Shown piece by piece: positions 57,433-64,000 of a DNA stretch of 64,000 nucleotides. The DNA is from Chlamydiales bacterium. Its GTDB lineage: Bacteria; Chlamydiota; Chlamydiia; Chlamydiales; Simkaniaceae. Location of the stretch: positions 31,313-95,312 of the forward strand of contig JACKPO010000008.1 of NCBI GenBank assembly GCA_024233515.1, read 5' to 3'. The number at the start of each line of letters is the position of its first letter. Position 1 is the first letter of the stretch. The notes below the pieces were generated by a model, which ran no database searches, was not told where the DNA came from, and worked only from the letters and a program-made list of their open reading frames with translations. The position numbers and the translations under genes were made by a program.

Positions 57433-57908
57433 TCAATGACTGAGCGGAGCATCCACGCAAATTTTTCGTGGATTGCAAGCCGCTTGTTAATAAAGTCTGC
57501 CGTCGCGCCATCTGAAAGTTCTTCAATCTCACCTAAATGTTGCCGCATAAAAAGGATTAAAGCTTCGTGGTCTTTGAGAAGGGTTCCCACCATTTTCATA
57601 GCCTCGAGTGGCCCCCCCACCGCTTCTTTAAGGATGCTCAGCTTTCCGAAAATAGAGAACGACCCTTCGGGGAAAAATCCGAGACTGCGGATTCTCTCAG
57701 CCATTTCATCAATCGCTTCTGCTAGATCTTCATACTGCGTTTGGAAAAGAGCATGCAAAGGAGCGAAATGGGGTCCCGTCACATTCCAGTGAAAATTTTG
57801 GGTTTTGAGGTAGAGCATATAGCTCGATGCTAAGAGGGTATGGAGAACCTCACACACTTTTTTGGTATCAGAAATTCCACTGTTGATCGGTTGCGTTTCT
57901 TTTTGCAT
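57429..57908 (-). CDS. dps: Dps/ferritin-like DNA-protection protein
   Basis: 159 residues. Ferroxidase ligands in NFHWNVTGPHFAPLHALF (His) and YEDLAEAIDEMAERIRSLG (Asp, Glu). LLKDHEALILFMRQHLGEIEELSDGATADFINKRLAIHEKFAWMLRS matches the last helices. Dps dodecamers oxidise and store Fe2+ and shield DNA from peroxide. No long basic N-terminus, so DNA binding may be weak. Confidence 0.92.
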   Translation of the reverse strand: MQKETQPINSGISDTKKVCEVLHTLLASSYMLYLKTQNFHWNVTGPHFAPLHALFQTQYEDLAEAIDEMAERIRSLGFFPEGSFSIFGKLSILKEAVGGPLEAMKMVGTLLKDHEALILFMRQHLGEIEELSDGATADFINKRLAIHEKFAWMLRSVID

Positions 57909-57970
57909 GAAGCCTCACTTGACTGTTTCTACCGAAAATAGAGATTCAAGAAAATTTAATCAAGCGGTGA

Positions 57971-60100
57971 TTAGGCACGTTGAAAGTTTAAATCAGCTCC
58001 TTCTACGCCAAAGCCCTCGCTCAGATACCGCTTTAAGGCTTCGGTGACTGCTCCTTCGTTTGCACCAATGAGACGGAGCGCATCACTTAAAGGTTGGTAA
58101 CGATCGAAGATAATGGTCCGCCCAGAAACAAGCTCAGCCCGCCCCACTACGGTCCCGATGATTTCAGAAATATCTTCTTCCGTCAGGGGTTTTCCAGCTG
58201 CAAGCTGAAAGTAGACGCGAGTCATAACATTGAGAATCACCCCTCGGTCAATATCGAGTTTACACGCTTGCCCAAAGGTTGCTTGAAGAAGGGCCTCTTC
58301 AGCCTCAGCGGGGGTATGGTAGGCATCTTGCAAGGTTTTAACAACAGCTCCTACTGCAAGAAATCCTTGGAGCCCCACCTGAAGGGCGCGCAGATAACGG
58401 CTCTTCTCATGAGATAAATCAACACCAGCAAAAGCGCTCGATGCACACTCAAACGCTAAGCGAAACTGATCATCGCTCATCACCTCTTTGCCAAGATAGA
58501 ATCCATTGTCTTTTTTGGGATCAACTCTTCGATGTGCCTCCCCTTCCAACTGCCCAAAATCTTCAGCAGGAGTATCTGTCCGTCCTGTAAAAGCGTAAGT
58601 TCCATATTTTAAGAAAAACTCTCTGACCGTTTGGCAGGATTTGAAATAGTCCCCACTCTCCCCTTGAAGCCGCATAGCAGGACCATCAAGAGGGGTTGAC
58701 ATGAGGCGGAAGGTTTTGGGAAAGTCTTTTTCGACTCCCAGTAAATATTCAATACGGACCCGATCTCCACGAGAAAATGCGGGATGCTCCAGGTTATGTT
58801 GGAGATGAATCCCTCCGACTTGCTGCTGCGCTTCGAGCTGAGCAATAAGGAGCTGATCACTCGTTGGTGTGGGTCCATGAATGGCGCGTATTTTTCGCCC
58901 TTCAAGCTCATAATCCCCAACTGCCATATCAAAGTTCCCAACCTGATAAGAGTTATAGTCGAGAGCCCGGTCAGGTTGATGACTCAACACCGCCATCGCT
59001 GTTTTGTCGGGATAACTGCGATAGACAAGGAGTTTATCAAACAGGGATTCGATTTTATAACTCCAGTGATACTTTCCAATCGTTTCGTCAAGGGCTTCCG
59101 CTAAATAACTGATCGCACTTTCTTTAGGAACGGGACCTAAGGCTTCTTTGACCCGTCTGGTATATCTTGCACCTAAATCTTGGAGCTGCTCAATGCCATG
59201 AGCCTCTAAGCGAAGAGCTACAGAAAGATCTTGTACAGCTCGAACAAAGGGATGTTTTCTCCCTTCAATCTTGAGGAGAACCTGATAAGCCAAACTCTTT
59301 TGGAGGCGATCTAATCGCTCCCTCACGTTTGTCTGAAGATAAACTTCTAAACCCTCTTTCGGGGCATTCTGAATCGCCTGAATCACCTCGTTGATTTCAA
59401 AGGCGTCTTTTTCGAAATTGAGATAAGCAATACCATACTGAACCAGTTCTTTTCCTGCTTTGAAACGCTCACTCGTAGGATCGCTTCCAAGAGACCCTTT
59501 TTTCAATAAAAAGGCCTCTAAATGGCGGGTTGTTTTTCCTTCTTCTGCAAGGGCGATCACCTCACTTTCTGAAAGTCCTGATTTTTTTAGGTTGGGCAAG
59601 TAGCGCTCTTGATCTCCAGAGGTCATAGCGTGGAGCATTCGCTCCTTCTCAACGATTTGGCGCAGTGGCTCAGGGCACTCCTCCAGTTCTTGTCCTTCTA
59701 AAAGCGCTTGAATGTCACTCTCGATTCTTTCAGGGCTATAGCCTTCAGCTAGGAGGGCCCCATACTCGACACGCCCAATCCTTAAATCCTCTGCTTGGAA
59801 GAGTCTCCCTGGAGCAGCCTTTTGAAGCGCCTGAAAGCGATTTTCAGCAAGGTTCATCTGGACCTTGCCCATCATCTCTTGATTCGTTTGGATCTTGCTA
59901 TAGACCGCCTTAAAAGCATAAAAGAGAGGGATTACGATCAGAAGGACCACAATCGCAATCGAGGCAATCACTCCTATAACAGTGCCATAGCTATTGATCC
60001 CACCTTGTACAGGAGGGGGCAGAGAAAACTTAGCAGCCTGATTTAGAGCAGCTTGCGACGCATCGACTACGCCTTTGCCCATAGTACCAATTTGTTCCAT
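57971..60100 (-). CDS. large membrane-anchored protein of unknown function
   Basis: 709 residues. One strong transmembrane segment at about 38-65 (YGTVIGVIASIAIVVLLIVIPLFYAFKAVY) after a short Gly/Ala/Gln N-terminus without a signal peptide. The rest is a soluble region of ~640 residues with helices and a few strands; conserved-looking parts include EVIALAEEGKTTRHLEAFLLKKG, WSYKIESLFDKLLVYRSYP and VQVGLQGFLAVGAVVKTL-like. No known domain was recognised. The N-in topology would leave the large part outside the cytoplasm or inside, depending on insertion. A separate transcription unit with 216 bp of upstream gap. Confidence 0.65.
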   Translation of the reverse strand: MEQIGTMGKGVVDASQAALNQAAKFSLPPPVQGGINSYGTVIGVIASIAIVVLLIVIPLFYAFKAVYSKIQTNQEMMGKVQMNLAENRFQALQKAAPGRLFQAEDLRIGRVEYGALLAEGYSPERIESDIQALLEGQELEECPEPLRQIVEKERMLHAMTSGDQERYLPNLKKSGLSESEVIALAEEGKTTRHLEAFLLKKGSLGSDPTSERFKAGKELVQYGIAYLNFEKDAFEINEVIQAIQNAPKEGLEVYLQTNVRERLDRLQKSLAYQVLLKIEGRKHPFVRAVQDLSVALRLEAHGIEQLQDLGARYTRRVKEALGPVPKESAISYLAEALDETIGKYHWSYKIESLFDKLLVYRSYPDKTAMAVLSHQPDRALDYNSYQVGNFDMAVGDYELEGRKIRAIHGPTPTSDQLLIAQLEAQQQVGGIHLQHNLEHPAFSRGDRVRIEYLLGVEKDFPKTFRLMSTPLDGPAMRLQGESGDYFKSCQTVREFFLKYGTYAFTGRTDTPAEDFGQLEGEAHRRVDPKKDNGFYLGKEVMSDDQFRLAFECASSAFAGVDLSHEKSRYLRALQVGLQGFLAVGAVVKTLQDAYHTPAEAEEALLQATFGQACKLDIDRGVILNVMTRVYFQLAAGKPLTEEDISEIIGTVVGRAELVSGRTIIFDRYQPLSDALRLIGANEGAVTEALKRYLSEGFGVEGADLNFQRA

Positions 60101-60316
60101 TGCCTTAACCCAAATAATTCCACTATATTATACCACACATAACTTTAATTATTAATGTATTAAAATATTTATTATATGTTTTTATGAATCTAAAATAGAA
60201 ACCTTCTTAATTTCAGATTTTCAACACAGCCAGAATAAAAACACCTTTACAAGTTATTTTTTTGCGATTAAGGTGCAAAGTTTGGTAGACTTTTTCTCTT
60301 GCAAACGGAGCGTGAG

Positions 60317-60901
60317 ATGCTAGGGATCTTTCTCGATTCAGAAACGAATGGGCTCAACGTCCGGAAACATCGGATGATTGAACTTGCTTATAAGATTCTC
60401 AATGTGGAAACGGGAGAAACCCTCGAATCCTACGAAACGCTTCTCCAAATTCCCTATGAAGAGTGGAAGAAGAGCGATCCCTTAAGCCTTGAGGTGAACG
60501 GCTTTGCCTGGCACGACTTAAAAGATGGGAAAACCCCCTCTCAAGTTGCTGAAGAGGTGAAGCTCTCTTTCAAACGATGTGGGATCAAACGGGGAGAAGC
60601 GGTCTTCATCTGCCAAAACCCTTCTTTTGACCGAGCATTTTTCTCTCAAATTATCGATGCTGATGCGCAAGAGAAACTCAACTGGCCCTACCACTGGCTT
60701 GATCTTGCCTCGATGTACTGGGGAAAATGTCTCAGCGAAGGAACGGTCAATCCTTGGGAAACAGGGATCTCTAAAAACAAAATCGCCGCCGCTTTGGGAC
60801 TCCCTCCTGAAGCCGATCCCCATAAAGCAATGAATGGGGTCAACCACCTCATCCTCTGCTATGAAGCCGTCATTGGCTTCCCTTTAAAAGTTACTAAATA
60901 A
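60317..60901 (+). CDS. DnaQ-like 3'-5' exonuclease
   Basis: 195 residues from ATG 60317 (MLGIFLDSETNGLNV), with GGAG upstream; a TTG at 60299 is less likely. RNase H-fold exonuclease: motif I FLDSETNGL (D-x-E), motif II ICQNPSFDRAFF, motif III HKAMNGVNHLI (the usual final Asp appears as His/Asn, so activity is uncertain). A single-domain protein that could trim DNA or RNA. Convergent with holB, overlapping it by 8 bp. Confidence 0.78.
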   Translation: MLGIFLDSETNGLNVRKHRMIELAYKILNVETGETLESYETLLQIPYEEWKKSDPLSLEVNGFAWHDLKDGKTPSQVAEEVKLSFKRCGIKRGEAVFICQNPSFDRAFFSQIIDADAQEKLNWPYHWLDLASMYWGKCLSEGTVNPWETGISKNKIAAALGLPPEADPHKAMNGVNHLILCYEAVIGFPLKVTK

Positions 60902-61676
60902 GCTCAACAAGAGCATGCCCAAGGGGAAGGTGGAGCGTTGTCGCTTCGAGGATGCGTTCGATCTTTGCTTGAATGGTATCAAGGGGAGGCGCAGGCGTTT
61001 TGATCGAAGAGAGAATTTCTTGCTTATCTTTGTAGATAAGGTGAGAGGGATCGCCTCCCGCTTGGATCAGATGAAGATCGCGGTAAAAAGCGAGGAGGTA
61101 GTGGAGCGCTCTTTCAGGATGGGGAATTTCAGGGAGTTCTTTTGCGATCGGAAGGTCGTGGCGAAGGAGACGAAAGGCGACGTGGAACATCTGCTCAGCA
61201 AGCTCGCCATCTTCTTCGGGTTCGAGTTGCGTAAACGGAATCCGAAAACAGCGCGAAGTCACGGTGGGAAGGAGAAGTTCAGGGTGAGTTGTGATGAGAA
61301 TAATGGTAACTACTGAGACGGGCTCTTCGAGCGTTTTTAATAGCGCGTTGCTACTTGTCGGAAGCATCCGATCTGCTTCATGAATGATAAAGACTTTTCG
61401 TCCCGCTTCAAAAGGAGGGAGCTGGGTCTCTTCAATAAACTGCCTGATGATATGGATCGGGTGATGATTTCCCTTCCCCTCGGGATAAAGATGGCGAAGA
61501 TCAGGGGGATCCTTCTTGGTCGTTTGAAGAAGCTCGCGCGCAAAAGCATCAGCAAGAGCATCTTTTCCAGAATTTTTGGGCCCTTCAAATAAGAGACAAT
61601 GCGGGGTGTTTTCGAGAAGTTTTTTCAGGTGTTTTTTAACCGTTCTATCGGCTGAAATCTCATCTATTTTGGACAT
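60894..61676 (-). CDS. holB: DNA polymerase III delta' subunit
   Basis: 260 residues, shorter than the usual ~330 but like the chlamydial form. Degenerate P-loop FEGPKNSGKDALADAF, HIIRQFIEETQLPPFEAGRKVFIIHEADRM, ALLKTLEEP and the SRC sensor LPTVTSRCFRIPF. It is part of the clamp loader. It overlaps tmk by 13 bp; the gyrA-tmk-holB order is as in Chlamydia. Confidence 0.88.
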   Translation of the reverse strand: MSKIDEISADRTVKKHLKKLLENTPHCLLFEGPKNSGKDALADAFARELLQTTKKDPPDLRHLYPEGKGNHHPIHIIRQFIEETQLPPFEAGRKVFIIHEADRMLPTSSNALLKTLEEPVSVVTIILITTHPELLLPTVTSRCFRIPFTQLEPEEDGELAEQMFHVAFRLLRHDLPIAKELPEIPHPERALHYLLAFYRDLHLIQAGGDPSHLIYKDKQEILSSIKTPAPPLDTIQAKIERILEATTLHLPLGHALVELI

Positions 61677-62302
61677 AGCGCTGTTTCTATTTCTGTCATC
61701 GCTGCAGAAAAGACCTCTTCCACTCCCTGCTCAGCATTGATCGTATGGAACCGATCGGGCTCTTCTAAGGCTAGGGCTAAAAATCCTTCACGCACTTCTG
61801 TATGAAACTCGAGGTTTTCTTTTTCTAAACGATCAGGAACATCATGCTTTTTGGCCCTTTCAAGACCAATTTGTGGGTCAAGATCAAGATAAAGGGTGAG
61901 ATCTGGAGTGAGCCCCTCCGTGGCGATATCGCACATGGTGCGGAGGAGATTGAGATCAAGATGGCGCGCCACTCCTTGATATGCCAAGGTTGAGTCATTA
62001 AATCGGTCGCACAGGACAATCTTCCCTTCATCAAGAGCTGGGAGAATCACCGTTTTGACATGGTGCGCCCGATCTGCCAAGAAGAGGAAGAGCTCTGCCC
62101 GTTCACAAATCGAGGTTGTTTGTTCGTGAAGTAGAAGTTTCCGAATGTCGCGGCCAAGAGGGGTACCTCCTGGCTCTAAGGTTTTCATCGCTTCATGCCC
62201 TTTTTCTGCTAAAGCATCATACACGCGGTTGATGAGGGTGGTTTTACCCGCACCCTCACCCCCCTCAAAGGTAATGAAAAGTCCCTTACTCTTTTTCTTC
62301 AA
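61664..62302 (-). CDS. tmk: thymidylate kinase
   Basis: 212 residues. P-loop FEGGEGAGKTTLINRVY, KTLEPGGTPLGRDIRKLLL, the DR-type motif LCDRFNDSTLAYQG, and lid TLYLDLDPQIGLERAKK. It phosphorylates dTMP to dTDP. It overlaps gyrA by 17 bp and holB by 13 bp. Confidence 0.94.
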   Translation of the reverse strand: MKKKSKGLFITFEGGEGAGKTTLINRVYDALAEKGHEAMKTLEPGGTPLGRDIRKLLLHEQTTSICERAELFLFLADRAHHVKTVILPALDEGKIVLCDRFNDSTLAYQGVARHLDLNLLRTMCDIATEGLTPDLTLYLDLDPQIGLERAKKHDVPDRLEKENLEFHTEVREGFLALALEEPDRFHTINAEQGVEEVFSAAMTEIETALCPK

Positions 62303-64000
62303 CGGCTTCCTCTTCTTCGAGGTGCTCGATCTTTTGCATCGCCACGAGGGTATCGCTATTTTTCAAGGTGACAACTTTGACCCCTTGCGTAGAGCGTCCC
62401 ATGACACGAATATCTTTCATGCTGAGGCGGATGGTCTGCCCTGTGTTTGCCATGAGGACAACGCTATCTTTATCACCCACAGAAAGAGCGCCAACAACCT
62501 GTCCATTTCGCTTACTGGTAATGATGGAGCGGACCCCAACACCCCCACGATTGGTATGTCTAAATTGATCCACACTGGACCGTTTTCCAAATCCATTTTC
62601 GCAAACAACAAGGACAGTTTCGTCTCCTTTGACAACTTCGCAGGAAACGACGTGGTCGCCAGGACTTTTTAGCTTCACACCACGGACACCGCGCGCGACA
62701 CGTCCCATCGGACGGACCTGATCTTGATCAAAACGAACAGCCATTCCCTCATGGGTGAAGAGCATAATCTGCTCCTGCGGGCGAACGATATGAGCAGAGA
62801 TCACTTCGTCTCCCTCGTCGATATTGATCGCGTAGACCCCTTTACGTCTTGGAGAGCTAAAGGAATCGAGAAGGGTCTTTTTCACCACCCCTTTCTTTGT
62901 GGAAAGGAGGATCGAAGCCTCTTCTTCTTGGAAGTTACGGACACGGAGCTGAGCAGCAACTTGCTCCCCTTCGCTGAGTCCTTCTAAAAGATTCACGAGT
63001 GGTTTTCCTTTTGAACGTCTACTTCCTTCAGGAATTTGCCACACTTTGACCCAGTAAACACGTCCAAAGTTCGTGAAGAACATGAGAGTATCGTGCGTTG
63101 ATGCAACATAAAGATCTTTAATAATATCGGTCTCTTTTTTCTGGTCGAATCCAATGACCCCTTGACCCCCTCTTCGTTGCTCTTTAAAGGTCGAGATCGG
63201 CATCCGTTTGATGTAGTCATCACTTGAAATGGTAAGGATCACCGGCTCATCAGCAATGAGATCTTCCATTTGGAATTCTTCTTCTGCAGGAACGATTTGT
63301 GTTTTACGCTCTGTCTTATCGAATGATTGGATCTCTTCCAGCTCGTCCTTGATGATTCCACGGACTAGAGTCTCGCTTGCAAGAACGGCGCGGTAGTGAG
63401 CAATCTTTGCTTGTAGCTCAGCATATTCCCCTTCGATCTTAGCCTTTTCCATCCCCGTCAGTTGGTAGAGACGAAGGTCAAGAACCGCATTCACTTGGCG
63501 ATCAGAGAACTGATACTTCTCAACAAGTTTCACCTTCGCTTCTTCGCGATTCTCACTCTGACGAATGATTTTCACAACATCATCGAGGTGATCAAGTGCT
63601 TTGAGATATCCTTCTAAGATATGGGCACGCGCCTCTGCTTTATTCAGTTCATAGCGGGTACGAGCTCTGACCACCTCAATCCGGTGGTCAACCCATGCTG
63701 CAATCATCTGCTTAATGTTCATGATGCGTGGAAGCCCCTTATCGAGGGCCAGCATGTTGCACCCAAAAGTGACTTGCATATCGGTAAATTTATAGAGCTG
63801 GTTGATCACGACATCAGGAATTTCTCCTCTCTTTAGATCAATCGCAATTCGCATCCCTTGCTTATCAGACTCATCTCGAATATCAGAAACGCCTGTCATT
63901 TGCTTATCATTCACAAGATCAGCAATCCGCTCAATGAGGCGGGCTTTGTTTACGTTATAGGGGACTTCATCAATGATGATCCGTTGACGATCGGTGGTAT
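62286..64000 (-). CDS. gyrA: DNA gyrase subunit A, C-terminal two thirds (5' end outside window)
   Basis: About 570 residues are visible, open to the right edge. The coiled-coil/tower (VRARTRYELNKAEARAHILEGYLKALDHLDDVVKIIRQS) is followed by the beta-pinwheel with the GyrA box QRRGGQG at about 63160, the feature that lets gyrase wrap DNA and distinguishes it from ParC. Further blades include VGVRSIITSKRNGQV and MGRSTQGVKVVTL. The acidic tail (EHLEEEEAVEEKE) is typical. It introduces negative supercoils with GyrB. Confidence 0.95.
   Translation of the reverse strand, partial: TTDRQRIIIDEVPYNVNKARLIERIADLVNDKQMTGVSDIRDESDKQGMRIAIDLKRGEIPDVVINQLYKFTDMQVTFGCNMLALDKGLPRIMNIKQMIAAWVDHRIEVVRARTRYELNKAEARAHILEGYLKALDHLDDVVKIIRQSENREEAKVKLVEKYQFSDRQVNAVLDLRLYQLTGMEKAKIEGEYAELQAKIAHYRAVLASETLVRGIIKDELEEIQSFDKTERKTQIVPAEEEFQMEDLIADEPVILTISSDDYIKRMPISTFKEQRRGGQGVIGFDQKKETDIIKDLYVASTHDTLMFFTNFGRVYWVKVWQIPEGSRRSKGKPLVNLLEGLSEGEQVAAQLRVRNFQEEEASILLSTKKGVVKKTLLDSFSSPRRKGVYAINIDEGDEVISAHIVRPQEQIMLFTHEGMAVRFDQDQVRPMGRVARGVRGVKLKSPGDHVVSCEVVKGDETVLVVCENGFGKRSSVDQFRHTNRGGVGVRSIITSKRNGQVVGALSVGDKDSVVLMANTGQTIRLSMKDIRVMGRSTQGVKVVTLKNSDTLVAMQKIEHLEEEEAVEEKE

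Noticed and set aside
60299..60316. TTG start of the DnaQ-like exonuclease
   Set aside because: The ATG at 60317 has GGAG at proper spacing and begins right at the exonuclease motif.

Overview
The window looks like part of a chromosome from a chlamydia-like organism (order Chlamydiales, probably an amoeba- or arthropod-associated family rather than Chlamydiaceae). Support comes from the gyrA-tmk-holB order at the right end, a diaminopimelate pathway using LL-DAP aminotransferase (dapL) beside asd, dapA and dapB, a GspD-like secretin, and several families with no obvious counterpart outside this group. The assignment is an inference from gene content. Most DNA is moderately GC-balanced and dense with genes. 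The stretch at about 7.5-12.8 kb and the segment at 36.6-38.9 kb are visibly more AT-rich and carry the mobile or accessory features.

Layout. 0-7.5 kb: end of an ABC-2 permease, a secretin with a coupled small basic protein, an outer-membrane barrel translationally coupled to an S9 peptidase, a MazG-like pyrophosphohydrolase and an ArsB/SLC13-type permease. 7.5-12.8 kb: accessory island with a large exported ankyrin protein, divergent from a tandem duplication of two small unknown genes (order A-B-A-B); one copy carries a 162-bp MITE. 12.8-24 kb: transporters (two convergent MFS genes, an EmrA/EmrB/TolC-like tripartite pump, OppA, MATE) and a fused glutathione synthetase. 24-31.4 kb: a possible SH2-like small protein, a 1160-residue protein fusing an unknown domain to a peptide-binding domain without a signal peptide, Ddl, a SprT/DUF2786 protein, a tiny acidic exported protein, a GGQ release-factor-like protein and a PPC/DUF296 protein. 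31.4-36.6 kb: dapL-asd-dapA-dapB with two tandem cyclophilins.

36.6-38.9 kb: a nucleotidyltransferase/winged-helix pair (possible toxin-antitoxin module with a palindromic operator), then an IS630-type element inserted precisely inside a second copy of the MITE. 38.9-46.5 kb: MFS-hemH-MFS, a CBS protein with three paralogous small helical proteins, an ion channel and three unknown membrane proteins. 46.5-50.6 kb: tRNA-Ser with unusual repeats, then the ancient translation cluster tRNA-Val, thrS-like, infC, rpmI, rplT, pheS. Its thrS-like gene encodes what looks like a pseudo-synthetase, and a strong hairpin with a U-run abuts the pheS start. 50.6-64 kb: nadB, an rRNA-methyltransferase-like gene, folC, a PHP phosphoesterase, murB, nusB, mgtC-like, dps, a 709-residue unknown membrane protein, a DnaQ-type exonuclease, holB, tmk and the 3' part of gyrA.

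Points most worth following up: the nested IS630-in-MITE with both target duplications readable; the A-B-A-B tandem family beside the ankyrin protein; the ThrRS-like pseudoenzyme retained at the thrS-infC position directly behind a tRNA gene; the SH2-like small protein; and the signal-less OppA fusion.
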